The notes under the pieces were generated by a model. The model searched no databases and was not told where the DNA came from. It saw only the letters and a program-made list of their open reading frames with translations. This document shows positions 1 through 12,900 of a DNA stretch of 64,000 nt, one piece after another. Within the stretch, counting starts at the first letter, position 1. Each line of letters opens with the position of its first letter. Position numbers and translations under genes: made by a program. The DNA is from Nematostella vectensis (taxonomy: Eukaryota; Cnidaria; Anthozoa; Actiniaria; Edwardsiidae), in the NCBI RefSeq assembly GCF_932526225.1, contig NC_064036.1, positions 3,039,501 through 3,103,500 of the forward strand, read 5' to 3'.

Positions 1-409
1 TTGAGGGTTACATTGTATGATGACTTTGTAATTTCCTGTTGACAGGCATACATTGATAGTTACATTGTATGATGATTTTGTGATTTCCTGTTGACAGGCA
101 TACATTGAGGGTTACATTGTATGATGACTTTGTGATTTCCTGTTGACAGGCATACATTGAGGGTTACATTGTTTGATGACTTTGTAATTTCCTGTTGACA
201 GGCATACATTGAGAGTTACATTGTATGATGACTTTGTGATTTCCTGTTGACAGGCATACATTGAGGGTTACATTGTATGATGACTATGTGATTTCCTGTT
301 GACAGGCATACATTGAGGGTTACATTGTATGATGACTTTGTGATTTCCTGTTGACAGGCATACATTGAGGGTTACATTGTATGATGACTTTGTGATTTCC
401 TGTTGACAG
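1..409 (+). repeat. 52-bp tandem array copying a 3' splice site
   Basis: About eight near-identical 52-bp units fill the intron upstream of the first exon in the window. Each unit contains a pyrimidine-rich stretch ending in TTGACAG followed by GCATACATTGAGGGTTACA. That is the true acceptor and the first ~20 bases of the exon that starts at 410. The units diverge from the exon only after this shared part. The array therefore consists of tandem copies of the exon's own acceptor junction. The left end of the array is outside the window. Confidence 0.93.
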
Positions 410-3400
410 GCATACATTGAGGGTTACATAGAGATTTTCAGCATCTCAGTATACTGTCGTCTGAACTTCACCATGAGCTATCTGGAACTGCTGATCCAAG
501 GCAACTTCCTCAACCTGATAAAGGCCGAGGTGTACATCGAGGCCAAATACGGCATTACATTTGACTTCCTCTTACCTCAAAGCTTCTACGTCCATGTCGA
601 AGTTGATCTTAGCGGTATTAACAAGGTAAATAAACTTAATATTTAACATTTGCAATTTCGCTAGGCCCTCAACTAGCTTAAGTGCTATCAAAAGAGCAGA
701 GTTAAATCAAGATTTAAAAAGAATCCAAAGAGACAGCGTTTTGGTGATTCCTTTTTGGTGAGATAATAGGTTCCGAGCCTACTTGATAAATCTAACAATA
801 GGCGACTTGCGCTAAGAGAACTACGGAGCCCTAGAAGCGCCATGTGATCGAGCTTATTTTTTTAGAAGTATTTTTATTATATTTTATTGGTTCGTGTTCA
901 AGTTTTTTTTGTTTCGACTTTCTACGGATCGACTTTTTTACGGATCGGCTTTCTACGGATCGGCTTTCTACGGATCGACTTTTTACGAATCGACTTTTTA
1001 CGGATCGAATTTCTACGGATCGATACGGATCGACTTTCTACAAACGACTTTTTACGGATCGACTTTATACGGATCGACTTCATACGGATCAACTTTTTAC
1101 GGATTGACTTTCTACGGATCGACTTTTTACTGATCGACTTTCTCGGTAAAAAGTCGAGCCTTAGAAAGTCGATCCGTAAAAAGTTGATCCGTAGAAAGTT
1201 GAAATAAAGAAAAACTTGAACACGAACCAGTAAAATATAAACACGATCCTTCTTCACGGTCACATGGCCCTCTAAGGCTCCAGAGATAACGTGACTTTTT
1301 GGGTGGCAATCTTGCGCGCGCTCAGGATTTTTACGACAGAATAACGAAACAAAAAGCAAATTTTTCAGCGCTTCCGAATCTGCCAGAAAGGACTTTTCTC
1401 TGTTGAAATGTTATATATTTTTGTCTTTGTCTGGCGTGAAGGCCGCAGCCGTTTCTGGGGTTATTTTGGCTTGAACTTGCCATGTAAAAAGTCACATGAC
1501 TTCTTAGCGCAAGTCCCCTATTGTTCTCCCTCAGGCACTTGACGAAGCTGCCGCCTGGGTCAAGGGTGCATTCGAGGCTGCGCAAAAGAAGCTATCGGAC
1601 GCCCGCAATCATGTGATAGAGAAAAAAGCAGAGTGTAAGAGGAAAATGAGCTTGAAGTGCGACAACTGCAAGAGAATGCAATGCGCGCGCGCTGAGAGGA
1701 ACTGCAAAGGGGCTTTAGACGCTGCTGGGAAGTGGATCGGCGGAGTAATCAACGCCGCAGGTAAATTTCTGCTTCTCCTTCAGTATAGATATAAACCTAT
1801 TTCACAAAAGGTTGTCAGGGCAAATGGTAAATGGGTTATGGGTACTAATTATTTGTAAAATTAAAGGTGTTAAATAAAGTCCAGCAATGTAAGAGCCAAG
1901 CATTGGTAACCTTGGTTACTTTCGGTCGGAGAACTGCCATTTGCCAATCGCCATTCCCACTGACAACCATTATTGAAATAGATGTATACTGATCTACGTA
2001 GATTACAATCATAACTAGAATTTAGTGTGTAAACACTGTTCCTGAAGATGGCATCACCGGCCAGTATCCCAAATTACGAGGAAATGGCCAGTAGGGGTGT
2101 GGCTGTGCCCTACATAATTTGTCAATGCTTCTGTATTGTGCTCCCCCAATATTTCGAGGCCTGCTACGGCCCTGTAGGCGGCCAGGCTTTTACATCTCAC
2201 CCTTAAAAAGCGGATCATATAGCATACAAATCCCTAAATACATAAAGCATAGAAGTCCATGCCACTAAGCTTTCACGACTCGGTATGTTTCCGTAGCTAA
2301 ACTTCTGCTAACTGAGCTGTTATGTTTCTAGGAAAATGGATCGCTGGAGCCGTGAAGACGATTGGCAAAGCTCTTGCACCTGTAAGTTAATACCTTTTAT
2401 TTTACACGATAAATTTTCAAAGAGTTCTGTTCAGTTGTATTACTAAGGAAAATGGTACCCCTGCCCTCGAGACCTCAGTGCCACATGCTACCATAAATAC
2501 TGCCGTCTGGCATCTACCTGCTCCGTTTAAGAAAGATGAGTGGTCCTTTAACATGAAAACAAAGCAAAGTATTTCATTACATGCGGTATGCTGTAACCGT
2601 ATGACTGTGGTTTAGGTTGGTAAATTCTTCAAGAAGGTGTTTAAGGGATGGCGTCGTAAGCGAGCCCTTCAGCAGAAGCAGAACGAGCTGTTCGCAGTGC
2701 ACATTCGGCGCAGACGATTTATCAGTAAACTTATCTGCGAGGGGATTGTCGGCGGCGGCTGCAAGGGTAAGGAACCAAACCTGGGTTTCGTGAAATTACT
2801 GGGTTACTAAAGGGGCTCTATTTTTATTGTTGTTGGCTAATAAGTCAAATTTGACAATCTTGTATTCTCCGTCAACATGTATCCTACGTATTAAAAGGCA
2901 CATTTCTGTTGTATAATACCACTGGTATTGTTTCAGTGTTGTCTTCGTATAAAAGGGTGCACAATTCTTGTCTTATACCACTTGTGTTGTTTCAGTGGTG
3001 TCTTCGTATATAAGGGTGCATGTTTCTTGTTTAATACCACTGGTATTGTTTCAGTGTTGTCTTCGTATAAAACGGTACATGGTTCTTTCCTAATACTACT
3101 TGTGCTGTTCTAGTGGTGTCTTACCTATGCGAGGGTACATGTAAAGCTGTCGAGCATATTGGCAAAGGTCTCTGCAATATCTTAGACGTCGCCATTGGGT
3201 TCCTGAAGGGTGTCGAGGCTGCTTGTGGATGGGTTAGCAAAGCCATCCAGTATGTGCTGACACAGCTATTCAGGATACACAGGTAATCAAAAATCAATAT
3301 TCCGGGAGCAATGTAATACTTACACACATGCCTTGTCACTCCGGTTTTGCCTCAATAACACTACATAGCTCTGCGCCCATATAGTTCCTACTAGTAAGAC

Positions 3401-3961
3401 TTCCACTCAGCATTTGTCTCAGTGTTTTTGTTTGTTTATTCTAGCTCCTCTTTATTGCCCTTGATAAATGATCTCATGATTTACTATTAGCTAATAGGAA
3501 AGTTATTTCTTATCGACAGCTTTTCAGTAAAGTCACGTTATAGCTCACATTTTAAATATTACTATGATTAAAAACCGTTTAAATGGCTAGGCTGCTGTAA
3601 ATTATTCTTTCAGTAGCAACATGCTCGCCCATCGCGGGCCTATTTTTTTCCATGAACATTTTTTCCATCATCTAACCAATTACCTATCAACTCCTACTCC
3701 TCAGGATCATGTTCCAATTCTCTCTGAATGCGTTTGATGCAAACAAGAACACGTTTGCTGCGGGAGTCGACTTGACCATATTTGGCAAGAGGATGTTCCT
3801 GGGCCTAGCGTTCAATCTTCTTGATCCGATCGGTAGTCTTAAAGTCGGTGCCGATGCTGCCACCAGTTTTTATAAGAATAAGATGAATCCTAATGGTCGC
3901 ACTGACACGGAGAAAGACTACTATGATAAACCCAACCCGTACTCAGACTTCGAAATGACAG
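410..3961 (+). CDS. N-terminal amphipathic/Cys region of the mosaic gene (six exons)
   Basis: The exons are 410-625, 1535-1760, 2332-2381, 2616-2766, 3114-3282 and 3705-3961. They encode alternating hydrophobic and basic stretches. Short repeats resemble [20 protein letters not shown] and [17 protein letters not shown], there is a very basic stretch around residues 165-185, and a beta-rich piece ends with FDLTIFGK-like strands. I do not recognise a named domain. Intron phases here are mixed (0, 1 and 2), unlike the uniformly phase-1 part downstream, so this region may be an older single module rather than shuffled exons. Confidence 0.75.
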
Positions 3962-6900
3962 GTAATGACTTATGCTACGAGAAAGACCTGGTGCTTCAAA
4001 AACCAGCGATTACCTATTTCAGAGGCGTACAAACCTTTTTCAAACTTGTGTTGATTATTTTCTGCTTCCACAACCTCTACACAGACGACCTAGTTTTCCC
4101 ACAGCGTGTCTGTTGTCTTTGTACTTATATCAGGTTGGGGAGCTTTATTCCTTTTGTACGCGCCCATTCCGCGTAAAAATAAACCTTCGGAAAAAAAGAA
4201 AAAAAAATGAGGAATATAACGGCGAAGGCGTGCTACCACGCAGCTAGCATAAATAACAGAGGTGGTAGTGTGTCACTTTTATGATTTATGCGGCCAGTAC
4301 AGACTCTGAGGGGGGGGGGGGGGAGAACATTTTTTCTTCGGCGTCCCACGTCTCTCCCCAGACGGAAAGATTTACTTACAAATTCCACTCAGGGCATTTA
4401 ATTTTTTTTTTGGCTTCTTGGATTTGCCTCTTAGGAGAATTGCTATTTTGAGGATTTCTTTAAAGGTGGGTTAATTAATGTATGGGAAAAAGGTAATTTA
4501 ATTCAGAAAACAGATACATATGTTTGAAATTACAGAACAATTCTCTATCGAGAACCAGCAGGCCGCAACAGATGACAGGAAAGGAGGCTGTTTGTTTGTC
4601 GACAGTAAGAACGAAAACGCTGCTGTCAAGGTCACCGGCTGTAACTCAACCGATGATCGCCAAGTGTGGTCTTACACGATTAAGGGCCAACTCTCGGTAA
4701 GCATTCCCCTAATAATGGTCACCAGGCTTCACGTGTGGTCCGGGAAATGTATCAAATTTTTGTCGTGTAAATAAGGCTTGACAAAGGGTCTTTTTCTAGA
4801 ACGTGTGGTCAGGATATTGTATCAAGCTTTGCCGGTGTAGACCCGGCGCGACACATTTTTGTTGTTGTTCAATAGAACGTGTGGTCAGGACATTGCATCG
4901 ATACGAATGGAGCGTCTGCTGGTAACAAGCTGGTGCAGAAGAAATGTGACCCGCGTCGAGATGATCAGAACTTCCAGTGTGATTTGATCGTCAGGACCGT
5001 GAAAAGACGCAGAGCCAATTTGTGCTGGCAAGCAGGTATGATCTTCCTTAATTCCCAACTTCATTACTTCCCTCCTTCCCCCATTACTTCTCGCTTCTTG
5101 GTTCGCTCGTTTCTCCCTCTTTCTCCCCCTTTCCTTAGCTCCTTTATTCAATCTATTCATCTTTCCTTCACTCATTTTGTCCTTCCTTTTATCCTTATTA
5201 ATTGATTTCTTTATTCACCTTTTCCTTACTCACCTATTCCCTCACTGTTCCTGTCTTTACTTCTTTCGTCCCTTATACTCTTCCTTACTCCCTCTCGCCC
5301 TCTCTTTTTTTCCTCCCTCCTGATCAGACCTCACGAGAGTAAGATATTCACCAACTTTCCCCCTTGTTCAGCTCCTGTGAGCCTGAATGGACCTGGCTCG
5401 CTGGTTCATCTCGGATCGCTCAAGTGTATTCACCCGTACCACGGCGGCCACTCTGTCCCAGAGGGCGACAAACTCGTTATCCATGATGGCTGCAGCGAAC
5501 AGAGGTAAATCTGCAGCCCCATCGCGCTCTTGTACATGTTAATATCTAAGTATGGATTGAATAACCTGGGAAGCCTGGGCCCTGATGTAGTTTCCGTAAT
5601 ATAAAGTTACTTCCTTGTATTTTAGTCTTGTCGGGGTTTTGTTCGTAATAACGAGGTGCCCGAAATAGGTGTCTGTGTAAGGTGAGCGTTGACTGTAATA
5701 TGGTGTCTGTGATAACAAGGTGTCCGTAAGAGCTAAGTACTTGTAAGGCCAGCATTGACTGTAATAAGGTGTCTGTGATAACAAGGTGTCCGTAAGAGCT
5801 AGATGTCAGCAAGGCGAGCGATGACTGCATGTCCAGTGTGTTTTGAGACGAACTGAAAAAAAACAGAGTTTCTTTTTTTGTTATCCTTATTTGTTTACTT
5901 TTTTCTTTGTAAAGTGAAAAGCCTTTATTCTTGATATATTCTAACAACATTCGCTAACTACATACACGTGTTGGAATTCAGACTCATATGTTCTCATCTT
6001 TAAAAGGTTGGAATTCAAGCTTGACAATGGCTACCTTATGCACACTCCGAGTGGCAAGTGTGTGCGGCCCACGGGGTCGGTCGTGGATGGTGTCCTACTC
6101 GGTCTGTACTCTAGCTGTAACGGACACAAGTTCAGCTTCACCAAGGGAGGTTCTTTGCAGCATGTCGGTAGCCGCAAGTGCGTCATCCCCAAATCCGCTG
6201 TAAGTACAGAGATATAACAAACCGCTCGGAGGCACTTCGGTGTTTTAGATCTACGAACGCCGGCACGCTGATGAAAAAAGGACGCCACCTCGCCCAAGCG
6301 CACACATTTCTCGCGTCGCGTCGAAATCAACAAGAACTGTGCGCGCGCGCCATTTGCGAGGCGGCATCATTTTTCCGTCCGGCGTCGAGGATCTAAATCA
6401 CCGTATAACGTTGCTAATATTCCCAGCGCTTGAGTATTATACTACTGTACAATATAATACAGTGCTTTATTGAATTATTGATTTATTTCGCTAATGCTTT
6501 CAAAAATTGGTCTACATCGAATTACTGCAATACTACATAGTAAACAAATAATTTACAGTTGTCGTTTACGGCAAAAAGTAAAAATACTAAAATTGTTGCA
6601 CCCATGTATGGTCATCAAAGGTCCCGAGGGATTCCGCGTTTTATTGTCAAATTTCCCGAGCTTGAAGTGTTAACAAGTTTATTTGAAGTATTTTTTCTTT
6701 GAATGTACATAGAAAAGCAAAAAGTTAAACACCTCTAATAAGCTTACAATTACAGTTAGGGCCAATAATAATGATGATAACTATCATATCCACTTTGTTA
6801 ATCACATAATGTTTATTTATACAAGAAAATGAAGCCAGACAACGGGGAGGAGATGGCGCTGAGCAGCAGATGTGAGAACAGCGTCTCCGACCTCTCCAAA

Positions 6901-9900
6901 GAGCATTTGATCTTCAACTTCATCCCAAGTAATTTTATCTGTCTACTACCTAGGCAGGGCCGAAAAGGGGGATGAAGCACTGGGGGCACATATCCCCCCC
7001 CCCCCCCCAATGTTTTTAAAAGTTTTATGGAAATTGCAAGTAGGGGCGTGTCAATCGACGTCTGCTGCAGCTGTGATATGTTATATTACAATGAAATATT
7101 ATAATATAATATGATAGAAAGGAATGACCTGTGCTGTACATTACCAGAAGTTTTTAGTGTTAGGGAGAGAAGAATCAAAGGAAGGCATTCTTTCTAAATA
7201 TAACTAGCGGGCATTTAAGACCAAAATTTAAAAAAAGTGTTTATTGGTTGTTAGGATAAAATGGTCACCGCCTCTGTGAGCCAATAGCCGTTAGCACCAT
7301 AAAGATTGGAATATCCTATATTGTTAATCGCTATTTTCCATATAGGTTGTTTTGATGAAATCATCCCTCCCATAATGCTTTGCGTATGATAATAATGCCT
7401 TGGCTTTCATGTATCGGTAGAATTTTTGGCTAATCGCTAAATATATTCTGCGATAAATTCACAATCTAGCATAAACTCTGCTGTGTTCCTATATAACGTG
7501 TTTTTTTTTTAGCTAACCCTTACGTCACGATGCAGAAATGCACTGATTTCGGTAACCCTCGTCTTGACCAACGCTTCGAGGTGGAAGACGAGCCCATCAA
7601 CACCATTTGCACCAAGTTCGCCAAGAGTAAGTCGAGATCCAAAAACAGATAGCAATACACCATGCTCCAGTAGCGGATCTGGGGGAGGGTTTACGGGGTT
7701 TAAGCCCCCTTGGCACTGCCAGAAAGTCATATGCAACAACAAATAATTATCCCCCCCATTTGACACTGAGCCAAAAACAGATAACAAAATATTTACTATA
7801 TACACCAGTACGCCAAGAGTAAGTCACTATAAAAATATAGATAACAAAATATATACGATTACAGTACGCCATGTTCGCCAAGAGTAAGTCCCGATACAAA
7901 AACAGATAACAAAATATTTGCTATATACACCAGTTCGCCAAGAGTAAAGGCCCGTCTACACGAGCAAATTTTATGTGGCAAATTTATGTGGCAATTTTTA
8001 TTTGTTCGTGTAGATGATCGACAAATATTTGTTGTCAGTTTGCTTCAGTAATGATTTTGTACAGCGGAGATACATACAAAATAAAGGCTAGGGTACAAAG
8101 AAAGATGGCGCCCATGACACGAACACGACGAATGAGAAAAAATGCTGCAGCAATAGCCGCTGTTATGATGATAGAAGAAGAAAAACGAGAAAATGTTGTG
8201 TGAAGGCTTGGAAAAGTCGAAGAGAAGCAAAGGGACTAGCGACTAATCTTGTTTTTATAGACATCACTGCGGCTATTCCACAAACTTTTTCTGACTCGAA
8301 TTTTCTCTAACAATAAGAAGGAAACAAGTTTCTCTGTCCATCCTTTGTGGTGGCCGCCATGTTGGATGCGCAAATGGTGGAGACTTGGGTCTACTGAATT
8401 CAAAATATTTGCCACATTTAATGTGGCGTCTTGTCCTCACGGACCAATTTCGATATTTGACAATCTTTATTTGCCAAAAAAAAGCAAACGTGTTGGCTTT
8501 TCGACAAATGCATTTGCCACATAAAAATTTGCCAAATTTGATCATCTACACGAGTAAATAAAAATTGCCACATACACATTTGCCACATAAAATTTGCTCG
8601 TGTAGACAGGCCTGAAGTCAATATAAAAATATAGATAACAAAATATATACGATATACAGTACGGCATGTTCGCCAAGAGTAAGTCCCGATACAAAAACAG
8701 ATAACAGATATACGATATACACCAGTTCGCCAAGAGTACTTCCCTATACAAAAACAGATATCAGATTATAAAAAAAATATCTTCTATATACACCAGTTCG
8801 CCAGGAGTGGTAGTTCGTCGTGTTTTCATTATATTTTGGCAAAAAAGAAGTCGTTTTGGGTGTGTTGAGGAAGGAAGGGCGAGAAGCGATAAACCGTGTT
8901 GTAAGCAAATTTTATATTTAACGATTTGTTAGCTCGATTGGTTGTAATTTGTGTGTGGGGAAATAAAAGTATTCCATAGTAAAGTTCATACTGATTCTCT
9001 CCAGATTTGGCACACAAGAAGTCAGCGGAGCAGTCGAGTACCGCGTACAACGGTCATGCTGAACGCGCAGTGGACGAGAACTACAGCAGCTCGTATGACA
9101 CCAAGTCTTGTACGCACACCGAGAATGAGAACAACCCGTGGTGGAGAGTGGACTTGGGACGAGAGCACATTATCACGGGTAAAGTGCAAATAGACAGTAC
9201 TTGAATATGATGGCCGCACAGGAATATAGAAAAGAGAACATTATCACGGGTAAATGGCAAATAGACAGTATTTAGATATGATGGCCGCACAGGGATATAG
9301 AAAAGAGAACATTATCACGAGTAAATGGCAAATAAACAGTATTTAGATATGATGGCCGCACAGGGATATAGGAAAGAGAACATTATCACGGGTAAATGGC
9401 AAATAGACAGTATTTAGATATGATGGTCTCACAGGGATATATAAAAGAGAACATTATCACGGGTAAATGGCAAATAGACAGTATTCAAATATGATGGCCG
9501 CACAGGGATATAGAAAAGAGAACATTATCACGGGTAAATGGCAAATAGACAGTATTTAGATATGATGACCGCACGGGGATATAGAAAAGAGAACATTATC
9601 ACGGGTAAATGGCAAATAGACAGTTTAGATATGATGGCCGCACAGGGATATAGAAAAGAGAACATTATCACGGGTAAATGGCAAATAGACAGTATTTAGA
9701 TATGATGACCGCACAGGGATATAGAAAAGAGAACATTATCACGGGTAAATGGCAAATAGACAGTACTTGAATATGATGGCCACAGGGATTTAGACAAAAG
9801 CACATTATCACGGGTAAATGGCAAATAGACAGTTTATATGATGGCCGCACAGGGATATAGAAAAGAGCACTCATTAGGGTTTGAAATTCGCGGACACGAG

Positions 9901-12900
9901 TGTACACACCAAGACGCACGACTCCTTGTACAAGCTTTGTTTTCATGTTAATGAGTACGCAGGCGCCATATAAGGGTTTTACACGGGCCTGTGAATTTTC
10001 ACTTCAGGCAGAATAAGGCGAAAGTATGGATATTTCTTATTAAGGCAATTAGCTTAGTGTCAAATAGACTTTCCCTCCCCTTCACTTGTGACTTTAACAG
10101 AAGTAAAGAAGTACTCAAATAATGATCTGTATTATTCCCCAGATGTCCTCATTGTCAACCGATACAACAACTTTGAGCGCTTGAAGAACTTTGACGTGCG
10201 AGTAGGTATCCACCAGGACCAAAGCCTCAACCCGACCTGCAATGACCGCGTGCGGACTGTAGGTCAGGGACAGGCACTTAGAGTGCAGTGCAATCCGCCA
10301 ATCCCCGGGAGACACATCGCCATCCAGATGATTGGCAAAGGAATACTCACACTCTGCGAAGTCAGCGTATACTCCAGAACAGGTTTTTATCATACGCCCA
10401 CCACTATCGAAAAAATCGGGTGTCAATTTCTCTCAACTCACTCTTCCATTTTTCCAAGGAATCGATTCGGTTGTCCGCTTGTCATATAAGACATCAAATT
10501 AAACTGACCTCATATACACAAAATGGAGTGGTTTGCTACAGCTTTTTACATTTTGTACCGAACCAAAACTGCGATTTCATTTACACGTGCGTCGCGCCTC
10601 GAATATCTAATTTTTATTTCAGGATTTGCAAACTAGAAGCTTTTGTGATTTTGTTCGCCAAAGATCAGATCGATCGCACGCTTTGAAGTGGCTACTAAGC
10701 GGGTTTCAATTTGAACGAATTTTTTTAAACACTTACCTGCGAGAGGCCTTAAAGATACATTATTTTTATTGCGACTGTTGTGGTTTCTATCTAGACATTT
10801 TCACATTCTCAAGTTTCTTGTCATTTCTCACTAGCTCCGTTGGCTGAGATTTTTCACGTTTTCATAAGCCTCTTGTCATTTTTTCTTTCTCGCTAGCTCC
10901 GTTGGCTGATCTATGCCAGCTGGATAATGGCGGCTGCGAGCAAGTCTGCTACAACTTGTGCAACTTGAAAGTGAAGTGCGGATGTTATCCTGGTTTTAAG
11001 ATGGCTTACGACGGCAGGACGTGTATTGGTACGTTTTAGACAATCGTCCGCATTATCACTAATAATCAATCGTTTTAATCTTTTTAAGCCATACATCCAT
11101 ACGGGAGCACACTTATTTTCATTATTTTCTCATATGCGAACTTATGCATTCGCTTTCTCCATGAACTGTTTTATTGCTTTCTCGTTGAACTGTTACTTAC
11201 CAAAAAGCCTTAAGATGTGGTGTTCAAGCCGTAACCATGCAGTTTCCTTCTCTTCGCAGATATCGACGAATGTCAAGTTAATAACGGTGGATGCGACATC
11301 TTCCACGGTCAGTGTATCAACACTCCTGGAAGTCATCACTGCGCATGTCGAAACGGTTACCAGCTCAAAGAGAACTCCAAATACGTTTGCGAGGGTATGT
11401 ACTGTATGTTTACACAGGCGGTGTAAACATACACCGTGTATCCAGTGTTTTCATACGTTTACGCGGGTATGTACTGTGTATATATTACAAACAGTGTTCA
11501 AATCCTGTGTGGTGCAGTGTTATTATAATATTATACGAAGTACTTTCAAGCAATTATAAGTGGAGTTATACTTAATTGGAAACAGTTTAAGTTATACATA
11601 GTTTACAAGGGAAGGGAGCGGTGCTTTTAAGAGGGAGAAGGCTTCGGTTGCTCTGTTGTCCTTGCCGTATCATGGGTCATAAGTTTTTATAACAACGCGT
11701 TTGTCTGTAGAGAGTATTTCTCTCCTCAATGTGTGACAAAGCTGATAGAAATAAAATGAAAACGCCCAAATGGTAATGTACTGATTCTCGTTGCAGATCT
11801 GAACGAGTGTAATGTGGCAAATGCTGGCTGCGAGCACATCTGTGAAAACACCCACGGCAGTTTCAACTGCGACTGCCGCCAGGGCTACAAACTAAAAGCC
11901 GGAGGATATGGCTGCGAAAGTAAGTCAATAGCGGTTGATCCTCTGTTGATCCAACTCACGTGACGCATTGTTTTTGGAAGGCAATTAAACCCAAACCAGC
12001 CAACTGAATCCTCTTGGATCACGGTCAAGTTCAATACATCCTACAAAAAAGTAATAGCTTAATTGTATTCTGAAAGTCTCAAACAGTGCAGGAAAAGTTT
12101 TCAAAATTACGAGAGCCTGTATTATTAAAAACAAAAATAAAACGACGGTGTCACAACGATTGGAATTGCCTGACTCAAGTTATACTACGTTTTCTATGAA
12201 TATTAGAACTCCTCTACTTTTCGTTATCGTCATATTGAAGTAACCATTGTTATCTAGAAACAATGTAAAGGGTGGCGACATGTCGAGCGCGACATGTCTC
12301 CTAAATGTTTCTAAGTTTCGCCACCGCAAAAAAAAAACATGTAGAGCGCGACACGAAAAGGTTTCTCAACTACGTTCTTTGTCGCTGCTCAAAGAGTTGG
12401 CGCGCGCTACAATTTCTCTCTGGGTGACTAAAGGAGACATGTATAGGCGACATTTCACGCCAGGCCTTAGGGGAAAACAAGCGCAATACACGTCATTAAG
12501 TCAATGGTCTCAGAATATTTCCATACATAAAAACTTGCTTTTCCGAGTCTTTTCTCTTCAGTTCTAAGAATTAATTGACCCTTGTTCCACCCCAGACATA
12601 AACGAGTGTCTCGTCAAGAATGGCGGCTGCGAGCACACGTGCAAAGACTACGAGGGCGGCTACTACTGCACGTGTAACCCTGGTTACCGACTCATGGATG
12701 ACGACAAGAGCTGTGAAGGTAGGTAGTGGCAAGAATCTTATCGATACTCAAAGACATCACCAATATTCACACTACAAGCACGATGTATAAACATAGCCGT
12801 CAAAATTATAAGGGGATAAACCTTGAGTAAAGTTTTTGTGAAGTTTTTGCTCAAGTCTTCATATATAAAATATAAATCTAAGCCAATTCTCACACCATAG

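Noticed and set aside
844-1359. Overlapping open frames rich in [17 protein letters not shown]
   Set aside because: They are produced by the ~15-bp repeat within the foldback element at 794-1525; there is no start, splice or domain support.
10101-10142. Earlier start of the second F-lectin exon at 10101
   Set aside because: In frame, but it adds 14 residues between HIITG and VLIVNR. The acceptor at 10142 restores normal family spacing.
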